Shown here piece by piece: positions 35,555-44,501 of a stretch of 64,000 nucleotides of DNA. The notes below the pieces were generated by a model. That model saw only the letters and a list, made by a program, of their open reading frames with translations. It made no database searches and was not told the DNA's origin. This DNA is from Nitrospirota bacterium (GTDB lineage Bacteria > Nitrospirota > Thermodesulfovibrionia > Thermodesulfovibrionales > Magnetobacteriaceae). Where the stretch lies: contig JADFYO010000009.1 of assembly GCA_015233015.1 (NCBI GenBank), positions 19,985 to 83,984 of the forward strand, given 5' to 3'. Made by a program: the position numbers and the translations under genes. Position 1 is the first letter of the stretch. Each line of letters begins with the position of its first letter.

Positions 35555-36898
35555 TTAATCTTCTTTGGCTTTTAAGGCCATTTGATAACCTTCCAAGCGC
35601 CTTACCACAGGGTGCGATTTCCACCAGTATTCATTATACTCGAACAGAACCAGATTAAAAAGGAGATACTCGACTTTCTCTGAACCCATATCCACAGCTA
35701 TTCCACTATCTATATCTACCATGAGTTTAAAGTATGTCGAGTCCTTAAATGCAAGCATTCTTTTATATTCAACCACGAGTTTGTCGATGCCATTCATTAT
35801 CGTTTCCTCTGTGAATTTATCCTTCGCAAATAAATAAGCATTCTCCAAAATCTTCATTAACTCCCTTGGTGAACCTCCCGAATATTCTATTACTTTATCA
35901 ATAATACCAGGGTTTTCAAATGTGCCTGGGGTTTCGAAAAGACTTATGTCTGCTCTTCGCAAAACTATTTCCCTCATTATCTCATAGCATTCCTTGTTTT
36001 TTGTCCCATCTTTACCGGCAATCTTTATCATAGGCAATATGAAATGTTTAAATCTCTGCTGCACTTGGTTCTCCGTATAAAAAAGATGAATTGGGGTACA
36101 GTATAAAAAGTTAGCACGTATGCATTTTAACTGGTTTGAGTCCTCTATAAAAAACCTTACACCGTCTTCCCTGGACATTTTATCTGTCCCGTCAACTATA
36201 AACAATACCCTCCGCCCCAGTAACCTCTTTTCGGTTTCACGTTCCACTACACCTATCAATGAGTGAAACGCGTTAGCGAAGTCGGTAAAAAAATGCTTAA
36301 TCACTTCTCTTAATTCTTTTTTATATGCCGAGCCTATTTTGAGAGAATTCGTTAATTTACTAAAAATCTTAATCAGCAATGGAATGTCCACTTTAGCTTC
36401 CACTCCAGCATTTAATTCAGAAGCAATGCTCTTCGTAGTTTCACTTTTTATAGTTATTTCCTTAAACCACGATTGTAGGCTTGTCAGGTAAACCGAACCT
36501 ATTTCGATATTATCTTTCCCTAATTTTTCTAACAACTTCTTGGCAAGTGACATCAGCAAATCAGGGTATTGTAGATTATTTGGGTCTAGCTCCTCCTCTA
36601 CATCAATAAATACTACATAAAACAATTCGCTTTTGTTGAGATCCCTTGAAAGCCTTCTCAATTCGGTACTCTTGCCGCACCCAATGTGCCCGCAAAATAA
36701 AGTATGACCACTTTCGGGAAGCGAAACATCGGGGTAAGTCGAAAGGTCAAAGCCCATCTTCTTGTACAGCTGATTATAATCCAACGCGCCTCTGCCTTTT
36801 TCGGTATCGACATAACGCGGGTCGTTATACTCTAAAGGCTGACTGAAATCCAGCTGCCTTGCGGCTTCGGCTATTTTCTTTGGCGGTGTGTATTTCAA
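35555..36898 (-). CDS. STAND-like P-loop ATPase
   Basis: A 447-residue soluble P-loop NTPase. Walker A is GHIGCGKST (70-78) and Walker B lies in VLFIVDGTDK (231-240); GGSPRELMK after residue 340 resembles sensor/winged regions of AAA and STAND ATPases. No effector domain is fused. The start is probably a TTG at 36898, since the first internal ATG would remove about 47 conserved-looking residues; GGATAAAG precedes it. It sits 18 bases after cheW and 14 before the TPR gene, suggesting one complex with its sensor on a separate chain. Confidence 0.75.
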   Translation of the reverse strand: MKYTPPKKIAEAARQLDFSQPLEYNDPRYVDTEKGRGALDYNQLYKKMGFDLSTYPDVSLPESGHTLFCGHIGCGKSTELRRLSRDLNKSELFYVVFIDVEEELDPNNLQYPDLLMSLAKKLLEKLGKDNIEIGSVYLTSLQSWFKEITIKSETTKSIASELNAGVEAKVDIPLLIKIFSKLTNSLKIGSAYKKELREVIKHFFTDFANAFHSLIGVVERETEKRLLGRRVLFIVDGTDKMSREDGVRFFIEDSNQLKCIRANFLYCTPIHLFYTENQVQQRFKHFILPMIKIAGKDGTKNKECYEIMREIVLRRADISLFETPGTFENPGIIDKVIEYSGGSPRELMKILENAYLFAKDKFTEETIMNGIDKLVVEYKRMLAFKDSTYFKLMVDIDSGIAVDMGSEKVEYLLFNLVLFEYNEYWWKSHPVVRRLEGYQMALKAKED

Positions 36899-36916
36899 AT
36901 ATACTTTATCCTAATC

Positions 36917-37381
36917 CTAAAACATCGAGCTGGCAGATGACCCTTCCAGTATTTTGTCGATGTCGAGCAGGATTATCAGTCTGTCGTTTAATTTGGCTAT
37001 GCCCTGGATGAACTCCGTTGAGATGTTACTCGACATAGGCGGCGTAGGCTCTACCACATCTGACGGCACACGCAGTACCTCAGATACCGAATCCACTATC
37101 AGGCCGATTGTTACCCCCTGCAAACCAACGATCATCACCCTCGAGCTCTCATCGCTTGACCGGCCTTCCATCCCGAATTTCCCTCTCAGGCTCATTACCT
37201 GAATTACCTTTCCCCTTAGATTCATCACACCCTCGACAAATGGCGGCGCGTTGGGGACCATCGTTATCTCGGTCATCCGGTTTATCTCCTGCACCTTTAA
37301 TATGTCAATGGCATACTCCTCCGTTCCCAGCGTGAATGTCACCAACTGTAATACTGTGCCGGTTGCGGCTAATGCCCCCAT
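36917..37381 (-). CDS. cheW: CheW chemotaxis adaptor
   Basis: A 154-residue CheW-domain protein (LVTFTLGTEEYAID, then PNAPPFVEGVMNLRGKVIQV). CheW couples chemoreceptors to the kinase CheA. AGGAGG precedes the ATG. It is not in the main chemotaxis operon but heads an operon with a STAND-like ATPase, a TPR protein and a glycerate kinase. Whether it serves the receptor cluster at 21163-28351 or a separate array cannot be told from sequence. Confidence 0.92.
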   Translation of the reverse strand: MGALAATGTVLQLVTFTLGTEEYAIDILKVQEINRMTEITMVPNAPPFVEGVMNLRGKVIQVMSLRGKFGMEGRSSDESSRVMIVGLQGVTIGLIVDSVSEVLRVPSDVVEPTPPMSSNISTEFIQGIAKLNDRLIILLDIDKILEGSSASSMF

Positions 37382-37475
37382 ATCAACGCCTCCTTCTCTA
37401 TAATCGGGAATTAGGTAAAAACCTATTCAATTCTTTATCGGTACCCTTATAATATTAACATATACAGGCCGGATA

Positions 37476-37504
37476 ATTACAGTAAAAAATAATTCCTTTT
37501 TCAA
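37476..37504 (-). promoter_or_regulatory. Sigma70-type promoter of the cheW-ATPase-TPR-kinase operon
   Basis: On the minus strand TTGAAA (37504-37499) and TGTAAT (37481-37476) are 17 bases apart, each one mismatch from consensus. The transcript would begin about 90 bases before cheW. Confidence 0.6.
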
Positions 37505-37533
37505 GGTTCAGTTTATATTATAATACACACGTA

Positions 37534-37562
37534 TTGACTATCTCTCGCGGCGGCGTTATAAT
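37534..37562 (+). promoter_or_regulatory. Sigma70-type promoter of the RND pump gene
   Basis: TTGACT (37534-37539) and TATAAT (37557-37562) are 17 bases apart, about 40 bases before the ATG at 37602. It is back to back with the cheW promoter. Confidence 0.75.
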
Positions 37563-37601
37563 ACCGCCTGAGGATACTGGAATCAGGGTGTTATTGTTAA
37601 G

Positions 37602-40600
37602 ATGAACCTATCGGAAATCTGGATAAAGCGGCCTGTAATGACAACGCTTGTTATGTGTATGCTGTTGTTGTTCGGCATTGCCGGCTATAAGAAACTGCCG
37701 GTTAACAGTCTGCCTACGGTCGATTTCCCTACGATTCAGGTTACCGTAAACTTCCCCGGGGCAAACGCCGAGACTATGGCCTCCACTGTTGCAACACCTC
37801 TGGAAAGGCAGTTTACCCAAATAGCCGGACTTGAGCAGATGACATCGTCAAGTTCCACAGGGAAGACCAATATTACCCTTCAGTTTTCCCTCGACAGGAG
37901 CATCGACGCCGCCGCTCAGGATGTTAGTTCATACATCGCGGCAGCCGCCAAAGACCTCCCTTCCACGCTGCCCTATCCGCCAACTTATAAGAAAGTAAAT
38001 CCCGCCGACAATCCCGTAATCTATATCGCCATATCCTCGGATACCCTTCGCATGTCGCAGGTGGACGAATACGCTGAGACCTTTATCTCCGAGCATATAT
38101 CGATGCTCTCCGGCGTTTCTCAGGTGCTCGTGTATGGCGCTCAGAAATTTGCCGTCAGGGTGCGTGTAAATCCGTCTAAGCTTGTCTCCTACGGCATTGG
38201 CCTCGACGAGGTCAAAACGGCCATAAACGCCGGCAACGTCAATCTCCCAAACGGCATAATAGACAGCAGCTACCAGCAATATTCGATACAATCGAACGGC
38301 CAGCTATTTAACGCCGCAGGTTATCTGCCGCTTATCATCGCATACCGCAACGGCTCTCCCGTCAGGATACGAGATGTCGGCACAGCCGACGACGACGTCG
38401 AAAACAACAGGACCGCCGCGTGGTTTAAGACGAAGGAAAAGTCTGACCGCGCCATCATAATAGTCGTAAAACGCCAGCCAGGCAGTAACACCGTCGAAGT
38501 GGCAGACAGCATTATGACACTCATTCCCAGGCTCAAATCTCAGCTTCCCGAGTCGCTCAGCATGAAGGTCTTTTACAATCAGGCCAACTATATCAGGGAA
38601 TCCGCCAATGACGTTCAATATACGCTTATTTTTACTATCTTTCTGGTCGTCCTGATAATCTATTTGTTTCTCCGGTCAGCAGCAGCCACAGTGATTCCCG
38701 GCATAGCCGTGCCGCTTTCGATTATAGGCACGTTTTGCGTCATGTATGTATTAAACTACAGCCTGAATAATCTTACGCTGATGGCGTTGACCCTTTCGGC
38801 CGGATTTGTCGTAGATGACGCCGTGGTGGTGCTCGAGAATATCTTCCGCCGCATGGAACACGGCGAGACCGCCATGAAGGCCGCCTTCGACGGCTCCAAA
38901 GAGATCAGTTTTACCGTGTTGTCTATGACCGTATCTCTTGTGGTCGTCTTTATTCCCATCATGTTTATGTCCGGTATAATAGGAAGGCTCTTCAGGGAAT
39001 TTGCCGTAAGCATAGGCGTTGCAATCCTCGTGTCAGGGTTTATTTCCCTTACGCTTACGCCGATGCTCTGCAGCAGATTTCTCCGCCACGGTGGAAGCGC
39101 ACACAACTCAGGCAATAGCTATTACGAAAAGGCCTTCGACTATGTATTAAAAATCTATGGCTCGGCCCTGAAGGCCGTGCTAAAACACCGATATACCATG
39201 CTTGTATTTACTATAATTGTCATGGCAGCTACCATGTTTTTATTTATTTACATAAAAAAGGGTTTTATACCGGGCGAAGACCAGAATTATTTCAGAGGGG
39301 TTACGCTGGCCTCAGAGAGCATCTCCTTCAAGGACATGGTAAGACACCAACAGGCCATATCCGAGATTGCAAAAACTGAGCCAGAGGTCGTAAGTCTCCT
39401 CTCCGTTGTCGCCCCGATGAGTCTGCCCGGCGCCAACACCGGCATATTGTTCGTTACCCTGTCCGACAGCAAAGACCGCAAGCGCACAGCTGACCAGATA
39501 ATCGCCTCTATGCGCCCAAAGCTCAACTCTGTAATCGGCCTCAGGGCATTCCTTCAGAATCCCCCTGTTATTACTATAGGAGGGCAGGTCACCAACGCCC
39601 TCTATCAGTTTACACTCCAGTCTGTTGACCTTACGGAACTCTTCAGGTATGGCGACATATTAACACAAAAGGTGCGCACAATTGACGGCCTTGCCGATGT
39701 CTCTAACGATATTATGTTGAACAGCCCGCGAGTAAACGTCGAAATTGACAGAGATAAGGCATCTGCCCTTGGGCTTACGTTAAACGCCATTCAGGACACC
39801 CTCTACTCAGCCTACGGCACCAGACAGGTATCGACTATTTATACCGATATTAACCAATATCAGGTAATACTTGAGGTCGAACCAAGGTTCCAGCTTGACC
39901 CCTCAGCACTTTCTCTTCTATACGTCCGCTCAACAGACGGCAAGATGGTTCCATTACACACCATTGCAAAAGTTACAATGGGCTCCGGCCCTCTGGTTGT
40001 AAACCACACGGCACAGCTGCCCTCGGCAACGATTTCTTTTAACCTCCACGGCAATAAATCCATTGGCGAGGCCGTCGATGAAATCACAAAAATCGCGAAG
40101 GAGACCCTTCCGGCAAGCGTTACAACGAGTTTTCAAGGCTCGGCTCAGGAATTCAAAAAATCAATATCAAGCATGGGCATACTTTTGATTATTACTATAT
40201 TGATAATATACGTCGTGCTGGGAATACTTTACGAGAGTTTTATACACCCGATAACCATCCTGACATCGCTTCCGCTGGCTGGCTTTGGGGCATTGGGGAC
40301 ACTGATGCTGTTTAACATGGAACTTGATGTGTATGCCTTTGTAGGAGTAGTAATGCTGGTTGGCCTTGTGAAGAAAAACGGCATTATGATGGTTGACTTT
40401 GCCCTGCAGCTGGAGCGTGAAAACGGGGAAAGTCCTGTGGATTCAATTTACCATGCCTGCATGATAAGGTTTCGCCCGATTATGATGACAACAATGGCGG
40501 CACTGTTTGGAACACTGCCCATAGCGCTGGGGATTGGGGCAGGAGGCGACGCCCGAAGGCCGCTTGGAGTGGCGGTCATCGGCGGATTGTTCTTCTCGCA

Positions 40601-40691
40601 GATGTTGACCCTATTCGTTACGCCGGTGTTTTATGTCTATATGGATAAGGTTAACAGATGGCTCATGAAGGGACGGGAGACTGTGTCATGA
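37602..40691 (+). CDS. RND-family (AcrB/MdtB-type) efflux pump, inner membrane subunit
   Basis: A 1029-residue proton-driven transporter of the hydrophobe/amphiphile efflux class. It shows the standard layout of two repeats, each a membrane block with a large periplasmic loop. Visible signatures are the amphipathic start MNLSEIWIKRPVMTTLV, the paired aspartates in FVVDDAVVVLEN (TM4 proton relay) and LVGLVKKNGIMMVDFA in TM10. Length is normal. No membrane fusion protein or outer-membrane factor gene is adjacent, so partners must be encoded elsewhere. The substrate is unknown. Confidence 0.92.
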   Translation: MNLSEIWIKRPVMTTLVMCMLLLFGIAGYKKLPVNSLPTVDFPTIQVTVNFPGANAETMASTVATPLERQFTQIAGLEQMTSSSSTGKTNITLQFSLDRSIDAAAQDVSSYIAAAAKDLPSTLPYPPTYKKVNPADNPVIYIAISSDTLRMSQVDEYAETFISEHISMLSGVSQVLVYGAQKFAVRVRVNPSKLVSYGIGLDEVKTAINAGNVNLPNGIIDSSYQQYSIQSNGQLFNAAGYLPLIIAYRNGSPVRIRDVGTADDDVENNRTAAWFKTKEKSDRAIIIVVKRQPGSNTVEVADSIMTLIPRLKSQLPESLSMKVFYNQANYIRESANDVQYTLIFTIFLVVLIIYLFLRSAAATVIPGIAVPLSIIGTFCVMYVLNYSLNNLTLMALTLSAGFVVDDAVVVLENIFRRMEHGETAMKAAFDGSKEISFTVLSMTVSLVVVFIPIMFMSGIIGRLFREFAVSIGVAILVSGFISLTLTPMLCSRFLRHGGSAHNSGNSYYEKAFDYVLKIYGSALKAVLKHRYTMLVFTIIVMAATMFLFIYIKKGFIPGEDQNYFRGVTLASESISFKDMVRHQQAISEIAKTEPEVVSLLSVVAPMSLPGANTGILFVTLSDSKDRKRTADQIIASMRPKLNSVIGLRAFLQNPPVITIGGQVTNALYQFTLQSVDLTELFRYGDILTQKVRTIDGLADVSNDIMLNSPRVNVEIDRDKASALGLTLNAIQDTLYSAYGTRQVSTIYTDINQYQVILEVEPRFQLDPSALSLLYVRSTDGKMVPLHTIAKVTMGSGPLVVNHTAQLPSATISFNLHGNKSIGEAVDEITKIAKETLPASVTTSFQGSAQEFKKSISSMGILLIITILIIYVVLGILYESFIHPITILTSLPLAGFGALGTLMLFNMELDVYAFVGVVMLVGLVKKNGIMMVDFALQLERENGESPVDSIYHACMIRFRPIMMTTMAALFGTLPIALGIGAGGDARRPLGVAVIGGLFFSQMLTLFVTPVFYVYMDKVNRWLMKGRETVS

Positions 40692-40713
40692 AGCATGTGC
40701 GAGAAACAGGGGT

Positions 40714-40740
40714 GAAGGGGGATTATCCCCCTTCGTCTTT
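40714..40740. terminator. Bidirectional rho-independent terminator
   Basis: An 8-bp stem (GAAGGGGG 40714-40721, CCCCCTTC 40727-40734) with a 5-base loop, followed by GTCTTT, lies in the 55-bp gap between the convergent RND and HD-GYP-like genes. Confidence 0.75.
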
Positions 40741-40746
40741 AATCCT

Positions 40747-42231
40747 TCATACCTTGGCGGTCTTCAGATAAAGCCCGATGATTGTCTCATATTCGGCCGG
40801 CAAGTCAATGAATTTAACGCCGATATGGTGTTCATTGTCGTTCATGGAGGCATTTCTCATAATGAATCTTATGTCAGTAAGAGACTTCCCCATGACGGTA
40901 AAGCTGAGCCTGTAGGAACTGTCCCCTCTGACTGGTTCGCGCAGGGACGCAACCGGAATTTTAATCAGACATCCCGTTTCGTTGATATTTGTGACGGAGG
41001 CGCGTATTGGCGGGGTATCTTTGCCGGCATTCTCAGATATAACCTCTGCCTTGCATGAGGCAGTAGCCCTTACGTGTCTCCTCTTAGCAATGCCTTTTTT
41101 TGCAAAATCCCCATAGCCCCAAATCTGTTGGTTGTTTATGGTAACGTCAATTTTTGATTGTGGAATTGTCTCCACAACGTTATATTCCCTGGCTGATGTG
41201 TCTCTGTGGTGGGGAATGGAGTAAGGTTTCCCGTTTGTTGCAATAATGGTCTGTACGGTCGGGTGATTCGCCGACTTGCCGCGGTAGGTGACAATACCAA
41301 CCTCACCGTTTTGCAGTCTGACTATGGTTCCGGGTGGGTATATGCCAAGTTTTTTTATAAATAAGGAGGCAAAAAGCTCGTTTACCTTCTGGGAAGCGGT
41401 TAGAAAAATCTTCTTCATCGCCTCATTGGCCGGCATGGGCAGCCTGTATGAACGGGAAGAGACCATAGCAGTGTAGATGTCCGAAAGAGAGACAAGCTGA
41501 GCGGCAACGGTTACATTGGTGCCCCTAAGGCCCTGTGGATAACCACTCCCGTCTATCGCCTCGTGGTGCTGCAAGACGGCGGTTAACCAGGTTTCGTCCA
41601 CTACGTGCAGTCCCTGCAAGGTCTTGAAATCGGCCAAAGGATGGTCAAATATCGCTAGTTTCTGAGTTTTTGGCAAAGGGTCTTTCTGTGTCTGAAGTTT
41701 TTCATGAAGGGCTATCGAGGATATGTTCATCGTTAAGGCCGCCGCCAGAATTGACTTTCTGTCTTCCTTCGAAGAGTCCATACCCTTTGCGATAGCCTCG
41801 CAGACGACAGCGGTTTGAATCGGATGTTTTATCGTATATTGAGTGTTTTTATCCAGAAATGAGCTCCCAATGGCAATGTCCTCATCCTCGTAGCACATGT
41901 CCTGAATCAAGTCACAAATCGCAAGTGTATTACTCTGGAAATTGACAGCCGTGGCAATGCCGCCATGCAGGAGATCACTAACCCGCTCTTTAATCATACC
42001 GAATAAGTCAAAGGGATTATCCTTAGGTGGAACTGAAACGGGCTGAAATATGCCAAGGAATTCTGAGTCTTCGTTGTCACCCATCAGCTCACGAATCAGT
42101 GACAATTCGTTTCCGTCTTTAATAACATAACCAGCCCTAAGCATCAGGTGGCCGTCTTTATCCAGAATCGGAAATCTTGTCGGGACGCCTACTGCAAGGG
42201 CACCCACCTTAGAGACACTTCTCTTTTCCAT
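40747..42231 (-). CDS. HD-GYP-like/PilZ protein with degenerate HD motif (1)
   Basis: A 494-residue soluble protein. Residues 130-250 match the HD-GYP domain (H136, H197, H222-H223, D227 and the GYP triplet at 230-232), but the central His-Asp metal pair is replaced by M168-N169 in ALTMNISS. The C-terminal part is PilZ-like, with RRHVRA and NINETGCLI in the positions of the c-di-GMP-binding RxxxR and DxSxxG motifs. It may bind a cyclic dinucleotide without hydrolysing it. It is a tandem paralogue of the next gene and lies beside the flagellar operon. Confidence 0.8.
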   Translation of the reverse strand: MEKRSVSKVGALAVGVPTRFPILDKDGHLMLRAGYVIKDGNELSLIRELMGDNEDSEFLGIFQPVSVPPKDNPFDLFGMIKERVSDLLHGGIATAVNFQSNTLAICDLIQDMCYEDEDIAIGSSFLDKNTQYTIKHPIQTAVVCEAIAKGMDSSKEDRKSILAAALTMNISSIALHEKLQTQKDPLPKTQKLAIFDHPLADFKTLQGLHVVDETWLTAVLQHHEAIDGSGYPQGLRGTNVTVAAQLVSLSDIYTAMVSSRSYRLPMPANEAMKKIFLTASQKVNELFASLFIKKLGIYPPGTIVRLQNGEVGIVTYRGKSANHPTVQTIIATNGKPYSIPHHRDTSAREYNVVETIPQSKIDVTINNQQIWGYGDFAKKGIAKRRHVRATASCKAEVISENAGKDTPPIRASVTNINETGCLIKIPVASLREPVRGDSSYRLSFTVMGKSLTDIRFIMRNASMNDNEHHIGVKFIDLPAEYETIIGLYLKTAKV

Positions 42232-42276
42232 GCGGAATTATATCACAGATCGATTATTTAAGTAAATATGCTTTTG

Positions 42277-43779
42277 TCAAGTGGAGTGCCCCTGAGATTT
42301 AATAAATGTGCGTATATTTTCCTTATTTATCTCAGATATTTCAGTAAACTTAAGTTCTATAATAAGAACATCCGGTTTTTGCTGAACGTTTTTGACTAAG
42401 GCAGTGACGTTTTCCACAATGAATGTCAATATCTTAAAAGTCATATGCAAAGACATGCCAACTTTAAGGTACCCTCCGGCCTCGTGCAATATCTCAAGCG
42501 TACAGCCGCTTTCATTTAAGTTGATTATGGCGGCGTCCATCGTGGTAATAGTCCGTATGTCGAGGAGTTTTGCGGGTATGCTGACAAGAATCTTTTCCTC
42601 CTTCCTAATGATGGCCTTTGTCCTCTTGAAAACACCGTATCCCCATAGTTGATAGCGGTTGACCTCGACGCCGGCCTTCTCTGCCGGGACTACGGCAGTT
42701 ATCGCATATTCAGACGCCGAGGTGTCTCTTCGCGGAGGGACAATTGGGACGGAACCGCCGCTTCTCATGACCGTATAAACGACCGGACAGTTTGTTTTGC
42801 CTCCACGTTGTGTAACAACGGCAACTTCGCCGTTTTTCAGACGAACAAACGTCCCTGGCGGGAAGATACCTATGTGTTTAATAAATAACATACCGAGGTC
42901 GGGGTCAATCTTGCCGCTTAAGAAAATCTCCCTCATAGCATTGACGGGAGAAAGGGGCGGGCGGTAGTCCCTGCCAGATACGCGGGCGCAGTATGTGTCA
43001 GCCAGAGAGAGAATTTGTGCCGCGGGACTTATTTGTCTTTCTCTGAGATTATTTGGATAGCCCGTTCCGTCAGGCATTTCGTGGTGCTGCAAGACGGCGG
43101 TTAACCACGTCTCGTCAGCAACGCCAAGGCTTTGAAGTATCTCCGCACCTGCAACGGGATGCACTTGCAGCTCTGCCCTCTGAGAATTGCTAAGCGGACT
43201 TTCCTGGGAATGGAGCGCATCATGAAGCTCAAGCATTCCGATGTTCATTGTAAGGGCGGCCAGTATAAGCGGATGCCTCTCACACGGCTGCCAGCCGAGT
43301 CTCTTCGCAATTACTTCGCAGACAATGGCAGTGTGTATTTGATGCCTTATCGAATAACGCGACAAATTATCGAGCATTATCGTACCAAGGGCAAGGTCTT
43401 CATCGTCTTTGCAGACATCTTCCACTATAGCGGCCAGTGCCTCAGCCTTAGAACTGAACTTCTTTTCTGTATTGAAATTTTTCAAAAGGGCAGTTAAACT
43501 GAACTGAAGTAAGGCAAGCTGCTCAAAAGGAGATTCCTTGAGATGCGGCATTGCACCGTCATCCGAGGATTTTTTACCATCCCTTTCCTCACCAACGGTC
43601 CGGTCAAGCGCCTCAGGCTGTTCATGTTCGAAGACGATAGCGCCGATGCTCTTTGGTATGTCGTCAGCGGTGATTGTGACGCCCCTTTTCAGAAGCAGCT
43701 GGCCATCATCGTCATATATCGATGCCGCAAGGGGTTTTCCTATTACGATTTCCCCTGTTTTCACACGTCTGGGTTTCAT
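42277..43779 (-). CDS. HD-GYP-like/PilZ-type protein with degenerate HD motif (2)
   Basis: A 500-residue paralogue of the preceding entry with the same order of domains. H146, H207, H232-H233, D237 and GYP (240-242) are kept, and again M178-N179 replace the catalytic His-Asp pair. The PilZ-like C-terminus is more eroded: the expected RxxxR reads RKEEK and the second motif NLNESGCTL. Both genes begin with a similar alpha/beta region (IYDDDGQLLLKRG here). It is transcribed away from fliL and probably forms an operon with its paralogue. Confidence 0.78.
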   Translation of the reverse strand: MKPRRVKTGEIVIGKPLAASIYDDDGQLLLKRGVTITADDIPKSIGAIVFEHEQPEALDRTVGEERDGKKSSDDGAMPHLKESPFEQLALLQFSLTALLKNFNTEKKFSSKAEALAAIVEDVCKDDEDLALGTIMLDNLSRYSIRHQIHTAIVCEVIAKRLGWQPCERHPLILAALTMNIGMLELHDALHSQESPLSNSQRAELQVHPVAGAEILQSLGVADETWLTAVLQHHEMPDGTGYPNNLRERQISPAAQILSLADTYCARVSGRDYRPPLSPVNAMREIFLSGKIDPDLGMLFIKHIGIFPPGTFVRLKNGEVAVVTQRGGKTNCPVVYTVMRSGGSVPIVPPRRDTSASEYAITAVVPAEKAGVEVNRYQLWGYGVFKRTKAIIRKEEKILVSIPAKLLDIRTITTMDAAIINLNESGCTLEILHEAGGYLKVGMSLHMTFKILTFIVENVTALVKNVQQKPDVLIIELKFTEISEINKENIRTFIKSQGHST

Positions 43780-43850
43780 ATATCATTGTATCATTCCCCA
43801 AATCATCCCTTCAAGCCATAGCTGTGTTTAATTTGAAATACCGGCATGGA

Positions 43851-43888
43851 ATATGTTGAAAAACCATCGCCCTGTCAAGCCTTTGACA
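43851..43888 (-). promoter_or_regulatory. Candidate promoter and dyad upstream of the HD-GYP-like pair
   Basis: On the minus strand TTGACA (43878-43873) is followed after 16 bases by CATATT (43856-43851). The -35 box is one half of a perfect dyad, TGTCAA-N4-TTGACA (43873-43888), which could be an operator. The divergent flagellar promoter begins 76 bases away. Confidence 0.45.
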
Positions 43889-43963
43889 TGGAGGGATTAT
43901 GTAAAAACCATGGGAATCCCCATATTATCGGCGGAAATTATAACCAATCGAGCTGGCAATTGC

Positions 43964-43979
43964 TGGCATGGTTCTTGCA
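43964..43979 (+). promoter_or_regulatory. Sigma54 (RpoN) -24/-12 promoter of the flagellar operon
   Basis: TGGCATG-N4-TTGCA matches the RpoN consensus, with the GG and GC pairs separated by the required 10 bases. It lies 43 bases upstream of the fliL ATG. It predicts control by RpoN and an enhancer-binding flagellar activator not encoded in this window. Confidence 0.85.
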
Positions 43980-44021
43980 CTAATAAAGAGCGAACAGTCT
44001 TATTTCTTTTATGGAGGTCAC

Positions 44022-44501
44022 ATGACTGAAGAACCCGAAGAAGAACAAAAGCCACAAAAAAAGAAGTTGAGCATCAAACAGATAGTAATCTTTGCCGTTA
44101 TTATCCTGGTACTGGCAGGAGGCGGATATTTTGCCTATTCGAAGTTCTTCGCTCATCGCGAAGCAGGCAAAGAAGCCGCTAAAGAGGCAGAAAAGAAACC
44201 TAAAGAGCAGATTCTAATCGCCCTCGAGCCACTCATAGTAAACCTAACCGACAAGAACAGGTTTATAAAGTTATCTCTTCAACTCGAAATCGGAGATAAG
44301 AAATATGAACCGCTTTTAAAGGAGAAAATGCCCCTTATGAGGGACGCCATTATCATGCTTATTACCAGCAAGTCCTTCGAGGCAATATCCGGGCCGGACG
44401 GTAAGATGATGTTAAAGGACGAAATGCTCGCGCGGTTGAATCAGGCATTGGGAAAGGAAGTTATTAACAACGTCTATTTTACCGAACTTATGGTGCAATA
44501 G
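44022..44501 (+). CDS. fliL: FliL, flagellar basal-body-associated protein
   Basis: A 159-residue protein with a charged cytoplasmic N-terminus (EEPEEEQKPQKKK), one membrane helix (about 23-43) and a periplasmic FliL domain (LEPLIVNLTD, then a final VYFTELMVQ). FliL surrounds stators and the motor and affects torque. The ATG at 44022 is chosen because GGAGG lies four bases before it; the frame from 43968 would include the sigma54 promoter region. First gene of the flagellar operon; fliM follows directly. Confidence 0.92.
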   Translation: MTEEPEEEQKPQKKKLSIKQIVIFAVIILVLAGGGYFAYSKFFAHREAGKEAAKEAEKKPKEQILIALEPLIVNLTDKNRFIKLSLQLEIGDKKYEPLLKEKMPLMRDAIIMLITSKSFEAISGPDGKMMLKDEMLARLNQALGKEVINNVYFTELMVQ

